Shown here piece after piece: positions 52,268-62,478 of a stretch of DNA of 64,000 bases. Each line of letters begins with the position of its first letter. Position 1 is the first letter of the stretch. The position numbers were made by a program, and so were the translations under genes. The stretch is from Chryseobacterium vrystaatense (GTDB lineage Bacteria > Bacteroidota > Bacteroidia > Flavobacteriales > Weeksellaceae): the NCBI RefSeq assembly GCF_000737765.1, contig NZ_JPRI01000001.1:496001-560000 (forward strand), in the 5' to 3' direction. The notes beneath the pieces are model-generated. The model was given only the letters and a program-made list of their open reading frames with translations, had not been told where the DNA came from and made no database searches.

Positions 52268-55200
52268 ATGGCTTCAAACAAAATACAATTTAGAAGTATT
52301 CATGAACTTAAAGATCCAGCTTTAAACAATAAGCTGGCTCAGAAAGAGTTTCAGGAAGAAATTCCGGTAGAAGATTTCCTTGGAGATGCTGAACAGAACG
52401 GATCAAGTACTTCAAGAAGAGATTTCTTAAAAATATTAGGATTCTCTACGGCAGCAGTAACATTGGCTGCCTGTGAAGCACCAGTGATCAAAACGATTCC
52501 TTATGTGGTAAAGCCGCATGACATTATTCCAGGGGTTCCGAATTATTACGCTTCAACATATTTTGACGGATTCGACTTCGCCAGTGTTTTAGTAAAGACC
52601 CGTGAAGGAAGACCGATCAAAATTGATCCAAACCCGGCAGCAGGTGATTTAGGAACAACCAATGCAAGAGCTCAGGCAAGTGTACTTTCTCTTTATGATA
52701 ACGATAAAGTAAAACAGCCTAAACTGGATGGTAAAGATGAAACTTTCGATAAAGTAGACAGTTTTGTTCTTAAAGGTCTGGCAGATGCAAGTGCAGCAGG
52801 TAAAAAGATCGTGCTTTTGTCACACTCTTTACCTTCCCCAACTTTCAAAAAGCTATTTGCTGAATTCAAAGCTAAGTATCCAACTGCTGAACTGGTAACT
52901 TATGATGCTTATCCTCACTCTGCAGCGTTAGATGCAGCTCAGGAGGTATTCGGACAGAGAGCATTACCTGTTTATGACCTTAAAGGTTCAGAATTGGTAG
53001 TTTCTTTCCAGGCTGATTTCTTAGGAGATTACAACGGAGCAAGCTTAGAAACATCTTTTGCAGCAGCGAGAAAACCAGGACCAAACATGTTGAGACACAT
53101 TCAGGTGGAGTCAAACATGTCATTAACTGGTGCTAACGCTGACTCAAGATACAGATTAAAGCCAAGTGCTGTAAACAAAACTTTAGTGGAAGTTTACAAT
53201 GCAATCGTAGGTGGTGGTACTTCAGATAAGACCGCTACTGAAATTGCAACTGAACTTAAAGCGAAAGGCAGCAAAGCTGTTGTTTTAGCTGACGGTTCTA
53301 AAGGAGCACAGGTTTTAGCACACTTAATCAACCAAAAATTAGGTTCAGTTGCTTTCACAGGTAAAGCAAACTTCCTGAAAGAATTTGATAAAGCAAGATA
53401 CCAGGAATTCTTAGGATGGGTAAATGCAGGTCAGGTTGGCGTATTGATCGCAAACAATGTAGACCCTATCTACTCTCATCCAAAAGGAGAAGATTTCAAA
53501 AAATCTTTAGCTAAAGTTGCTTGTGTAGTAGCTGTAGCTGATAAGAAAAATGAAATGTACAAAGCAGCAAAAGCTGTAATCCCGGTTGCAAACTGGCTGG
53601 AGTCTTGGGGAGATATTGAACCTCAGACCGGAGTGTATACATTAATGCAGCCAACAATCCAGAAGATCTACAAATCAAGACAGATTGAAGAATCTTTATT
53701 GGTTTGGAAAAACGGTAAAAACAACGCGGCCAACAATTACTACGATTATCTGAAAGGAAGTGCAGCATCTATCTTAGGAGCTACTTCATTCAACAAAGCT
53801 TTATATAACGGGTTCACTACTTCAAATAATGCAACTGCATTATCTTACTCTGGAGGAAATGCTGCTCAGGCTATTGCTGAATTAGGAAACTTCAAAGCTT
53901 CTGAATTAGAATTAGTATTGTACACTAAGCCTTCAATGGGTGACGGTACTCAGGCCAACAACCCTTGGCTTCAGGAATTACCGGATCCTATTACAAGAAT
54001 GTCTTGGGATAACTACTTGACAATTTCTCCTAAAGACGCAGAAAAGTTCGCGATCGACAATGATCTTAATGCAAGAATGCAGCTGGATGGTTCTATCGTA
54101 AACCTTACTGTAAACGGAGTAACGATAAAAGACGTTCCTGTATTCATTCAACCAGGACAGGCAGAAGGATCTGTAGGTCTTGCGCTTGGATATGGTAAAA
54201 AGGATTCCGGGACTACTGCTGATACAGGAGTAAATGCTTATCCATTATTTGACGGTTCTAACTTAACTGTTTCAGGAGTTAAAATCGAAAAAACTGGAGA
54301 AGACCACGAATTTGCAGGTATCCAGCTTCAGAATACATTAATGGGACGTTATGAGATCGCTAAGGAAGTTCCTTTGGCAGAATTCATCAACGTAGCTTTC
54401 GATGACGAACACAAAGGATGGAACAAGCCTTTGGAATATCATACAATCAGTGGAGCCCTTCCTGCAAGAAAGATTGACCTTTGGGATGCTTTCGATGATA
54501 CAGACGGACCTCACTTCAATTTATCAATTGACTTGAACTCTTGTACTGGTTGTGGAGCATGTATCATTGCTTGTCAGGCAGAAAACAACGTTCCTGTAGT
54601 AGGTAAAGAAGAAATTAGAATGTCTAGAGATATGTATTGGTTAAGAATTGACCGTTACTATTCTTCAAGACAGAAAGTAGAAGTATACGAAGGATTGAAA
54701 GAAGGAATGGCAGTACCAGAATTGTACGGTACAGCATTCGGAGACGGAGGTGCATTAAACCACCCTGCAGACAATCCAGATGTAATCTTCCAGCCAGTAA
54801 TGTGTCAGCACTGTAACCACGCTCCTTGTGAAACTGTATGTCCGGTAGCGGCTACTTCACACGGTAAGCAAGGTCAGAACCATATGGCTTACAACAGATG
54901 TATCGGTACCAGATATTGTGCAAACAACTGTCCATACAAAGTAAGACGTTTCAACTGGTTCACATATAACTTAAATGACAAGTTCGATTTCAATATGAAT
55001 AACGATCTTGGAAGAATGGTACTAAACCCTGACGTAGTTGTAAGAACAAGAGGGGTTATGGAGAAATGTTCAATGTGTATTCAGGAAACTCAGGCTACTA
55101 TTTTAGCAGCTAAGAGAGACAACAGAAAAGTAACAGACACTGAATTCAAGAATTCTTGTGCTTGTGCTGCTGCTTGTTCTACTGGAGCAATGACGTTCGG

Positions 55201-55333
55201 AGACATGAATGACAAAGAATCTGAAGTGAGAGAATTATATTCTAGCAACAGAAGATATTATTTACTAGAGGAGATCGGAACCAAACCAAACGTGTTCTAT
55301 CACACTAAAGTAAGAAACAGAGTAGAAAAATAA
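52268..55333 (+). CDS. actB: alternative complex III subunit B, molybdopterin-like plus Fe-S
   Basis: 1021 residues. An unusual twin-Arg leader (STSRRDFLKILGFSTAAV) precedes a catalytically dead molybdopterin-oxidoreductase domain (~60-730) and a ferredoxin domain (~750-1000). Cluster ligands appear in NSCTGCGACIIACQAENNVP, CQHCNHAPCETVCPVA, RYCANNCPYKVRRFNW, and CSMCIQETQ with a later CACAAAC. It lies on the periplasmic side of the complex. It follows actA by 23 bases. Confidence 0.94.
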   Translation: MASNKIQFRSIHELKDPALNNKLAQKEFQEEIPVEDFLGDAEQNGSSTSRRDFLKILGFSTAAVTLAACEAPVIKTIPYVVKPHDIIPGVPNYYASTYFDGFDFASVLVKTREGRPIKIDPNPAAGDLGTTNARAQASVLSLYDNDKVKQPKLDGKDETFDKVDSFVLKGLADASAAGKKIVLLSHSLPSPTFKKLFAEFKAKYPTAELVTYDAYPHSAALDAAQEVFGQRALPVYDLKGSELVVSFQADFLGDYNGASLETSFAAARKPGPNMLRHIQVESNMSLTGANADSRYRLKPSAVNKTLVEVYNAIVGGGTSDKTATEIATELKAKGSKAVVLADGSKGAQVLAHLINQKLGSVAFTGKANFLKEFDKARYQEFLGWVNAGQVGVLIANNVDPIYSHPKGEDFKKSLAKVACVVAVADKKNEMYKAAKAVIPVANWLESWGDIEPQTGVYTLMQPTIQKIYKSRQIEESLLVWKNGKNNAANNYYDYLKGSAASILGATSFNKALYNGFTTSNNATALSYSGGNAAQAIAELGNFKASELELVLYTKPSMGDGTQANNPWLQELPDPITRMSWDNYLTISPKDAEKFAIDNDLNARMQLDGSIVNLTVNGVTIKDVPVFIQPGQAEGSVGLALGYGKKDSGTTADTGVNAYPLFDGSNLTVSGVKIEKTGEDHEFAGIQLQNTLMGRYEIAKEVPLAEFINVAFDDEHKGWNKPLEYHTISGALPARKIDLWDAFDDTDGPHFNLSIDLNSCTGCGACIIACQAENNVPVVGKEEIRMSRDMYWLRIDRYYSSRQKVEVYEGLKEGMAVPELYGTAFGDGGALNHPADNPDVIFQPVMCQHCNHAPCETVCPVAATSHGKQGQNHMAYNRCIGTRYCANNCPYKVRRFNWFTYNLNDKFDFNMNNDLGRMVLNPDVVVRTRGVMEKCSMCIQETQATILAAKRDNRKVTDTEFKNSCACAAACSTGAMTFGDMNDKESEVRELYSSNRRYYLLEEIGTKPNVFYHTKVRNRVEK

Positions 55334-55358
55334 AGTTTAAATAATAAATAGGTAAAAA

Positions 55359-56756
55359 ATGTCAGGACATTACGAAGCTCCGATAAGGGAACCTCTAATT
55401 ATTGGTCACAAAACTTATCACGATATTACAGAAGATATCGCACGACCTATCGAAGAAAGAGCAGGTAAACTATGGTGGGTTTCACTATACGCAGCCTTAG
55501 TTCTATTCATCTATGGATTCGGGTGTATCGCTTATACTATCGGAACAGGTATTGGAGCATGGGGGCTTAACAGAACTATTAACTGGGGTTGGGATATTAC
55601 CAACTTCGTATGGTGGGTAGGTATCGGTCACGCCGGGACCCTAATCTCCGCAGTATTATTATTATTTAGACAGCGTTGGAGAATGTCTGTAAACAGATCA
55701 GCAGAGGCGATGACGATCTTTGCGGTTGTACAGGCAGCAATCTTCCCTGTAATCCACATGGGTAGAGTTTGGGTAGGATACTGGGTATTCCCATTACCTA
55801 ACCAATTCGGTTCTCTTTGGGGGAACTTTAACTCTCCTCTACTTTGGGACGTATTTGCGATTTCAACGTATTTCTCAGTATCAACTGTATTCTGGTTCAT
55901 GGGACTAATCCCTGACTTTGCAATGATCAGAGATAGAGCTAAAACTCCTTGGACTAAGAAAATTTATACATTCCTAGCATTTGGATGGGGTGGTAAAGCA
56001 AAACACTGGCAGAGATTCGAAGAACTTTCTTTGGTTCTTGCAGGTTTAGCGACTCCACTTGTATTCTCGGTACACACCACGGTATCATTTGACTTCGCAA
56101 CGTCGGTTATTAAAGGATGGCACTCTACAATCTACCCTCCTTACTTCGTAGCCGGTGCGATCTTCTCAGGATTCGCGATGGTACAGACGCTATTGTTGAT
56201 TGCTAGAAAGGTATGTCACTTAGAAGAATATATCACAATGTATCATATTGAAATTATGAACATCGTAATCGTTCTTACAGGTGGTATGGTAACGGTAGCT
56301 TATGCTACTGAATATTTCATCGGATGGTATTCCGGATCAAGATTTGAAGACTTTACTTACCTTTCTCCGGGTGCTGCAGTAGGACCTTACTGGTGGGCAT
56401 TCTGGGCACTAATTACTTGTAACTTGATTGTTCCTGCATTATTCTGGTTCAAGAGAGTAAGAACAAATATTATTGCTACATTTATTATTGCGTTAATTAT
56501 TAACATCGGTATGTGGTTTGAACGTTTTGATATCATCGTTATCAACCTTTCGAGAGATTACTTACCTGGATCTTGGACTATGTTTAAGCCAACGATCATT
56601 GATGTGGGTGTATACTTAGGAACAATCGGATTCTTCTCTGTATTATTCTTACTATACGCAAGAACGTTCCCTGTAATTGCACAGGCTGAATTAAAATCGA
56701 TTCTGAAAATTTCAGGTGAAACTTATAAAGCAAAAGAAGGAGATGAGCACCACTAA
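55359..56756 (+). CDS. actC: alternative complex III subunit C, NrfD-like quinol site
   Basis: 465 residues with ten membrane helices, NrfD/PsrC family. It holds the quinol oxidation site. The strand GIGHAGTLISAVLLLFRQRW and the HMGRVWVGYWVFPLPNQFG segment are conserved in ActC. It overlaps actD by 14 bases. Confidence 0.95.
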   Translation: MSGHYEAPIREPLIIGHKTYHDITEDIARPIEERAGKLWWVSLYAALVLFIYGFGCIAYTIGTGIGAWGLNRTINWGWDITNFVWWVGIGHAGTLISAVLLLFRQRWRMSVNRSAEAMTIFAVVQAAIFPVIHMGRVWVGYWVFPLPNQFGSLWGNFNSPLLWDVFAISTYFSVSTVFWFMGLIPDFAMIRDRAKTPWTKKIYTFLAFGWGGKAKHWQRFEELSLVLAGLATPLVFSVHTTVSFDFATSVIKGWHSTIYPPYFVAGAIFSGFAMVQTLLLIARKVCHLEEYITMYHIEIMNIVIVLTGGMVTVAYATEYFIGWYSGSRFEDFTYLSPGAAVGPYWWAFWALITCNLIVPALFWFKRVRTNIIATFIIALIINIGMWFERFDIIVINLSRDYLPGSWTMFKPTIIDVGVYLGTIGFFSVLFLLYARTFPVIAQAELKSILKISGETYKAKEGDEHH

Positions 56757-57264
56757 AATTGTATACGGACTTTATGCTGACGACGACGATTTAATGAACG
56801 GCGTTAAGGCATTCAACGATAAAGGAATCGCGATAAACGAAGTATATACTCCGTTTCCGGTTCACGGACTAGACAAAGCTTTAGGGTTAAAGAAAACCAG
56901 AATTTCTGATGCCGCATTCTTCTATGCTCTTTATGGAGTTACCATTGGTGCTACTGTAACCTGGTATGTAATGAATCATGACTGGCCTCAAAATATTGGT
57001 GGTAAACCAGCTTTTGACTGGGCACACAACATGCCTGCATTTGTAGTTCCAATGTTTGAATTAATGGTATTCTGTGCCGCTCACATGATGTCTTTAACGT
57101 TCTTAGTTAGAAACAAAATGTATCCGGGAGCACCAGCTCAAAATCCAGATCCAAGAACTACTGATGATAAATTCCTTATGGAGTTTGTAACTGAAGACGT
57201 AGAGACTGTAAAGCAGTTACTTATTGAAACCGGAGTTGAAGAAATAACTGTTAAAGACGCTTAA
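56743..57264 (+). CDS. actD: alternative complex III subunit D (DUF3341)
   Basis: 173 residues from ATG 56743, inside the end of actC. The longer frame from 56716 would only re-read actC sequence. DUF3341 pattern: IVYGLYADDDDLMNGVKAFN then NEVYTPFPVHGLDKALGLK, with two membrane helices (~63-81 and ~98-118). Peripheral membrane subunit of complex III. Confidence 0.93.
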   Translation: MSTTKIVYGLYADDDDLMNGVKAFNDKGIAINEVYTPFPVHGLDKALGLKKTRISDAAFFYALYGVTIGATVTWYVMNHDWPQNIGGKPAFDWAHNMPAFVVPMFELMVFCAAHMMSLTFLVRNKMYPGAPAQNPDPRTTDDKFLMEFVTEDVETVKQLLIETGVEEITVKDA

Positions 57265-57265
57265 A

Positions 57266-57967
57266 ATGAAAAAGAATGTATTAAAAATTACAGCTGTTTT
57301 AGGTTTAGCAACGGTTTTACTTAATTCTTGCGGACCAAAAGAAAATACACCATTAGTATATTTCCCGGATATGTACTTTCCGGTAGCTTACGATCCATTG
57401 ATGAAAGCTCAGGATGCTTATTCAGATCATGAAAATGAAATTCCTGCTTTCGTTAAAAATAGTTTTGCAACAGGTCTTGCTCCCGTAGAAGGATCAGTTG
57501 CTCAGAATAAAGACGGAGTTTTCGAAGAAAGTCTTCTTCCTAAAAATGCAGATGAATATAACGCAGGTTACGATGCTTCTAAAAAGATCGCCGGTTCTCC
57601 TTTAAATCCTGCCAATGCAGCGAAAGATATTGAGAGAGGAAAGTTCTTATTTGAGCGTACATGTTCTGCATGTCATGGTGTAGGCGGAGATGGACAGGGA
57701 CCAATAGTTCAAAGTGGTGCATATTCTGGAGTTCCAAACTATGCAGACAGAGAAATTACTGTAGGATCTGTTCATTATGTATTAACTAACGGTAGAAACG
57801 CAATGGGATCTTATGCTGGCCAGCTAAGTGCAGGTGACAGATGGAGAGTGGCAATGTACGTGATGAGCGCCTTCAAAAAAGGAGCAGCAGCACCTGCAGC
57901 AGCTACAACGGCTACAGCTACACCAGCTGCAGCTGCAACAGAGACTACTACCGAAACTAAAAAATAA
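57266..57967 (+). CDS. actE: alternative complex III subunit E, monohaem cytochrome c lipoprotein
   Basis: 233 residues. The lipoprotein signal ends LLNSC with C22 lipidated. The cytochrome c motif CSACH is at residues 133-137, the axial Met is probably in GRNAMGSYAGQL, and the tail is Ala/Thr-rich and disordered. It accepts electrons within complex III and hands them on. Next gene starts 9 bases later. Confidence 0.94.
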   Translation: MKKNVLKITAVLGLATVLLNSCGPKENTPLVYFPDMYFPVAYDPLMKAQDAYSDHENEIPAFVKNSFATGLAPVEGSVAQNKDGVFEESLLPKNADEYNAGYDASKKIAGSPLNPANAAKDIERGKFLFERTCSACHGVGGDGQGPIVQSGAYSGVPNYADREITVGSVHYVLTNGRNAMGSYAGQLSAGDRWRVAMYVMSAFKKGAAAPAAATTATATPAAAATETTTETKK

Positions 57968-57975
57968 GAAAAGAA

Positions 57976-59307
57976 ATGTATAGTTTTTCACCAAAATTAA
58001 AATCAACTTCTCTAATACTTCTTGTTGCAGGTATAGTTCTGTTTGCTATTGGTTTTTTCATGAATAATGGGATCAGTACAGAGAGAATTAAAGAAATGAT
58101 GGAAGCAGTTCACTCTGCAGGTCATAATGCACCTACTCACTCCAGTGAGATGGTTGGACCTCAGGATGAAGCTTCTCATTTAGAGCATGCGACAATGCAA
58201 ATTCATAATTCGCCTTTAGCATCAATACATTTCGTAGCTGTATTCTTCTTCGGACTAAGTTGTGCAGTATTATTTTTCTACTGTATTCAACATGCAGCTC
58301 ATGCAGGGTGGCCAATCATTATTACAAGAGTAATGGAAGCTATTGCTTCTTACATTCCTTACGGAGGTGCTATTCTGGTAATATTAATGCTATTGAACAT
58401 CTTCCACCAAGGCCATATCTTCCACTGGATGGATCCGGACTTGACAGACCCTACCTCTGCACATTTTGATGTGATCTTATTCGAAAAGAAAAGATTCTTA
58501 AACATCCCTTTCTATGCAATAAGAACGTTTATCTATGTAATAGGTGCTTCATTCTTTGCCTGGAAACTTAAGGCTCAGTCTAAAAAAGTAGATGAGACGA
58601 AATCAAAAGTAGAATATCAATTCCTTTACAGATGGGCAGTAGGATATATCGCATTCTTCGGATTTGCTTCTGCGGCTTGGGCTTGGGACTGGTTGATGTC
58701 TATTGACCCTCACTGGTATTCTACAATGTATATCTGGTATTCAATGGTAAGCTGTCTTTCAAGTGGAATCGCTATGATTATCCTTTTTAGTGTTTACCTT
58801 AAGAAAAACGGATTCTTACCTCAGTTCAATGACAATCACTTACACGATTTAGGAGTATTCCTTTTCGCTACAAGTATGCTTTGGACATATACATGGTTTG
58901 CTCAGTTCATGCTTTACTGGTATGCGAACGTTCCGGAAGAGGTTAACTACTTCTTTGGAAGATTCCAGCACTATGGTATTACTTTCTTACCAATGTTGAT
59001 TGTCAATTTCTTATTACCGCTATTGGTATTAGTGAGCAGCAGCATCAAGAGAAATTATAAGGTAGTAACTGTTATGGCTGTAGTGGTTATTCTGGGACAC
59101 ATCCTGGATTACTTCAACATGGTAATGCCGGGAACGGTAGGTCCATACTGGAAGACTCCTGAAGTATTCATTTTGATATTAGGATCTCTCCTTTTTGTAA
59201 TTGGATTGTTTATGTTTACAGTATTGACTGCATTGTCTAAACTGAAACTAATTCCTACAGGTAACCCTTACCTTCACGAATCTGAAATTTATGAGTATCC
59301 TTTCTAA
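57976..59307 (+). CDS. actF: alternative complex III subunit F
   Basis: 443 residues with ten membrane helices, structurally related to ActC but lacking the quinol pocket motifs. Conserved segments include SAAWAWDWLMSIDPHWYSTM and MLYWYANVPEEVNYFFGR. Last gene of the operon; a terminator follows 26 bases after the stop, with no coxBA genes behind it. Confidence 0.94.
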   Translation: MYSFSPKLKSTSLILLVAGIVLFAIGFFMNNGISTERIKEMMEAVHSAGHNAPTHSSEMVGPQDEASHLEHATMQIHNSPLASIHFVAVFFFGLSCAVLFFYCIQHAAHAGWPIIITRVMEAIASYIPYGGAILVILMLLNIFHQGHIFHWMDPDLTDPTSAHFDVILFEKKRFLNIPFYAIRTFIYVIGASFFAWKLKAQSKKVDETKSKVEYQFLYRWAVGYIAFFGFASAAWAWDWLMSIDPHWYSTMYIWYSMVSCLSSGIAMIILFSVYLKKNGFLPQFNDNHLHDLGVFLFATSMLWTYTWFAQFMLYWYANVPEEVNYFFGRFQHYGITFLPMLIVNFLLPLLVLVSSSIKRNYKVVTVMAVVVILGHILDYFNMVMPGTVGPYWKTPEVFILILGSLLFVIGLFMFTVLTALSKLKLIPTGNPYLHESEIYEYPF

Positions 59308-59332
59308 GGACTTGTAACAGAAATAGAATAAA

Positions 59333-59363
59333 AAAGACTGATTGTAATGATCAGTCTTTTTTT
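59333..59363 (+). terminator. terminator of the complex III operon
   Basis: AAAGACTGAT, loop TGTAATG, ATCAGTCTTT, then T run. Confidence 0.85.
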
Positions 59364-59475
59364 ATGCCCATAAGTGAAGATTTTTGGATTGTCCGGGCAA
59401 CCATTTGCAATGTTGTCTGTCTTTAAAATAAAACTGATGTATTATTTCAATAAACAATCAAAACAAGATATCATT

Positions 59476-60492
59476 ATGAAAAGAAATTATCTGCTCTGCA
59501 CACTGTTCGTTTTTCTGTTCAGCTTTATTCAGGCACAAACCATAACTTTTGTTTCTGAGCAAACAAACAAACCTCTTCCTAAAGTTTCTGTCTTTGGAAA
59601 AGACGGAAACATCCTCGCCTACTCTGATATCGACGGAAAAATTGATAAAAAGTCTTTAAGTCAGGATCAGGAAAAATTTAAGATTGTTTATGACAACTTT
59701 TCTGTAGCGACACTATCATATTCTGATTTTGAACAAAATACTATCAAGCTTAACGATCAGGTAAAAGAAATTGAAACGATTGTTATTAAGAATACCAAGC
59801 CTGCAAAATACATCTTTATTAAAGGGAATTTCAACTCCTACGTGACCGTAAACAAAAGACTTAACTGCTATGCGGATGGAGTTGTTACTTATATTTTTGA
59901 CAATAAAACCAAAAAATTAAAAAGTACCAATGTCGAACAATACAGAGTATACAGACTGGAAGATCCTAAAAATGAGAAAAAGCATACCGATTCCTGGGAT
60001 TATGGTTCTTCTTTATCGGTTCCTGAAATGAAAAATGTAGGAAATATTGATGCATACAAAAAGAAAAATACAAAACTCAAAGAATTGAAAGGGCAGCGTA
60101 AAGATGAAGTAGAAATTACCGGTGAATACCTCCAGCAAAAAGAATTTGCAATATTTGGGTTCAGATTTTTTGATCTAAAAGGAATTATCAATATTGCATT
60201 TGAAACTGATTCACAGAAAACGCTAAAAGACATTTTGGAGTATAATGAAATTGACTTTTTAAAATTAAAACATAAAACTGAAAAAGATTACAACCAGCTA
60301 ATGGCCTATAGTAATTTCTATACGACAGAGCTGGGATTCACCAATGACAATGATCTTGAAAAAGTAAAATTTAAAAAAGAGCACAGCAACTACAACACAA
60401 AATTTTGGCAGAGCCCTTCGTTCCCAAATATGCAGACCATTTTCAGCTCTTTCTTTAAAGATGATTTAAAAGAACAGGAAAACAAAAAGTAA
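59476..60492 (+). CDS. secreted protein with carboxypeptidase-regulatory-like N-terminus
   Basis: 338 residues from ATG 59476; the in-frame extension back to 59374 has no signal peptide and is rejected. A signal peptide (MKRNYLLCTLFVFLFSFIQA) is followed by a beta-sandwich of the CarboxypepD_reg-like type (~22-95: NKPLPKVSVFGKDGNILAYS, DIDGKI). The remainder is Lys-rich and unrecognised. Similar N-terminal domains occur on many Bacteroidota surface proteins. Terminated at 60531. Confidence 0.72.
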   Translation: MKRNYLLCTLFVFLFSFIQAQTITFVSEQTNKPLPKVSVFGKDGNILAYSDIDGKIDKKSLSQDQEKFKIVYDNFSVATLSYSDFEQNTIKLNDQVKEIETIVIKNTKPAKYIFIKGNFNSYVTVNKRLNCYADGVVTYIFDNKTKKLKSTNVEQYRVYRLEDPKNEKKHTDSWDYGSSLSVPEMKNVGNIDAYKKKNTKLKELKGQRKDEVEITGEYLQQKEFAIFGFRFFDLKGIINIAFETDSQKTLKDILEYNEIDFLKLKHKTEKDYNQLMAYSNFYTTELGFTNDNDLEKVKFKKEHSNYNTKFWQSPSFPNMQTIFSSFFKDDLKEQENKK

Positions 60493-60530
60493 GATTCTTC
60501 AGAACTGACCGACTTCTATAATACACAAAA

Positions 60531-60562
60531 AAAAGACTGACCTTATTGAGCAGTCTTTTTTT
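60531..60562 (+). terminator. terminator of the secreted-protein gene
   Basis: AAAAGACTG, loop, CAGTCTTTT, then T run. Confidence 0.8.
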
Positions 60563-60718
60563 ATGGAATGATTGCTGAATGCTGACAGTTAAAAAATTAC
60601 ATTATTTGTACAACTCTGTGCAAATTATGATCGTTTTTCAATACACTATCATAAAATACTTTCTTCATCTAAAAAACACAAAACAAAAATAAAAACCAGC
60701 TATTATTAAAGGTTTTAC

Positions 60719-60726
60719 TAAATTTG
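60719..60726 (+). promoter_or_regulatory. -7 promoter box of the lipoprotein-apt pair
   Basis: TAAATTTG fits TAnnTTTG, 16 bases before the ATG at 60743. Confidence 0.55.
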
Positions 60727-60742
60727 CAATAAACAAAATAAA

Positions 60743-61942
60743 ATGAAAAAGTTTTCTTTTCTACTTGTTCTCAGTCTCTTGCTTTTTACAGCATGCAGAA
60801 AGGATCATGTAGATGCTACGAATACTAAAACGCTGCAGTCGAGTATCAACGATATGACTTCCAGCCTTTCAACAATTAAACAAATCAAATTTAATGAGGC
60901 TCTTTACATCTTAAAAACCTTCGGCGTAGAAGCAGACGGTGATGTAGAAGAACTTAAAGCCCTTGGAAAACTTATCGACGGAAAAAAAGTTCCTGAGATT
61001 CTGACATTGGCTGACGAAGTTGCACAGAAAAATGGTATTGAGTGGGCCAGTACATCCCCCCCTTCTCTTGGAGAAATGAATATATTCGGAGATGACAAAG
61101 CCAAAGAAACTGATGCTAATGACGTCAAAGCAGGTTCATTAAGCATTGTCACCAGACCTACTGGCGATGACGGAACGGGTGCACCTACAGCTATTCAGAT
61201 CGTTCCCAGACTTGTAGATGCAGCAGGAAAGCCTGTGTCGTTTACCGGAGCCGGTTTAGAAGCTACTTTAGAAGTATTCAGTAATGGAGTAAAGCTTTCT
61301 ACGGCTAAAAATCTTATGCAGGATAATAACTTCAAAGGATTTAACTTAAAATTCTCTTCAATTCCTGCCGCAAAAGTGGTAGATAATAAAATTGATATTA
61401 CCGTTTCTGTGAAAACCACAGCAAAAACCTTTAAGATGTCAAAAGTTGGACTTGATGTCAATCCTTTAGCTCTAAAAGTTCCTGCGGCACCAAAGAATGA
61501 TTCAACAGCAGTAACACAGGATCCAAGCGCTGTAATTGACCCTAATAATCCAACTACCGCACCCACAACATCTACAGATCCTACATCTCCTGCAACTACG
61601 CCTGCTCCTCCTAAGCAGCCGACAGCAGATCCAAAAAATACAGTAAGTAAGTTTTTAAACAGCGTAAGTTCTCAGAATCTTAAGGCAGCATATGATACTT
61701 CAAGCAACCCAAGTTGGGGAAGCTATGAGTCATTCTCCAATCCTACTTCAGGCTTTGGATCCGTGAAGAATGTAAGCGTAAAAAATATTACAACGAATGC
61801 CAATAACTCCAGTGGAGCAAGCGTAAACGCAACATACGATGTAACAGATAAGACCGGGAAAACAACATCACTAAAAGTAACCTTCGGACTTAAAAATGTA
61901 AATGGAGACTGGAAAATTTCCAGCTATAAAATAAACCCATAA
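60743..61942 (+). CDS. lipoprotein with Pro/Thr linker and NTF2-like C-terminus
   Basis: 399 residues. The lipoprotein signal ends LLFTAC with C18 lipidated. A helical N-terminal region and a beta-rich middle (~130-245, VDAAGKPVSFTGAGLEATLE) lead to a Pro/Thr/Asp linker (~250-300) and a C-terminal ~95-residue domain of DUF4878/NTF2-like type (NTVSKFLNSVSSQNLKAAYD, then GDWKISSYKINP). Function unknown. Its stop overlaps the apt start by one base. Confidence 0.75.
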   Translation: MKKFSFLLVLSLLLFTACRKDHVDATNTKTLQSSINDMTSSLSTIKQIKFNEALYILKTFGVEADGDVEELKALGKLIDGKKVPEILTLADEVAQKNGIEWASTSPPSLGEMNIFGDDKAKETDANDVKAGSLSIVTRPTGDDGTGAPTAIQIVPRLVDAAGKPVSFTGAGLEATLEVFSNGVKLSTAKNLMQDNNFKGFNLKFSSIPAAKVVDNKIDITVSVKTTAKTFKMSKVGLDVNPLALKVPAAPKNDSTAVTQDPSAVIDPNNPTTAPTTSTDPTSPATTPAPPKQPTADPKNTVSKFLNSVSSQNLKAAYDTSSNPSWGSYESFSNPTSGFGSVKNVSVKNITTNANNSSGASVNATYDVTDKTGKTTSLKVTFGLKNVNGDWKISSYKINP

Positions 61943-62478
61943 TGGCTTCACAAGAACTGATCAATAAACTAGAAGAAACCATTGAAAACTTTCCTGATTT
62001 TCCTATTCCGGGAATTCAGTTCAAAGATATTTCACCTATTTTTCTTAACCCGAAGCTTTATGAAGAAGTTATCGCAGATCTCACCGCTTTCAGTAAGGGT
62101 AAAGTAGATGCCGTTTGCGGAATAGAAAGCCGAGGTTATCTATTCGGAATCGCCATTGCAGTAGCATTGGAAGTTCCATTCATTCTGATTCGTAAAAAGG
62201 GGAAACTTCCTCCACCGATCATTTCAGAAAAGTATGATCTTGAATATGGAAGCGCAGAAATAGAAACGCGCGAAGGGCACATTAAAAAAGGACAGAGAAT
62301 TCTTATCCACGATGACCTTCTCGCAACCGGAGGAACGACAGAGGCCGCTGCTAAGCTTGTAGAAAAGCAGGGAGCCACAGTTTCCCAGTTCAGCTTTCTG
62401 ATCGGTCTAAAAGATCTTAAGGGCGAAGAAAAACTGAAGAAATTCGGGGCGGACGTATACAGCATCCTCGAATACTAA
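61942..62478 (+). CDS. apt: adenine phosphoribosyltransferase
   Basis: 178 residues, standard length. It makes AMP from adenine and PRPP. Motifs: PDFPIPGIQFKDISPIFLNP near the N-terminus, VCGIESRGYLFGIAIA, and the PRPP loop ILIHDDLLATGGTTEAAAKL. One-base overlap (TAATG) with the lipoprotein gene, so it is co-transcribed from the promoter at 60719. PRPP comes from prs at 37710. Confidence 0.96.
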   Translation: MASQELINKLEETIENFPDFPIPGIQFKDISPIFLNPKLYEEVIADLTAFSKGKVDAVCGIESRGYLFGIAIAVALEVPFILIRKKGKLPPPIISEKYDLEYGSAEIETREGHIKKGQRILIHDDLLATGGTTEAAAKLVEKQGATVSQFSFLIGLKDLKGEEKLKKFGADVYSILEY

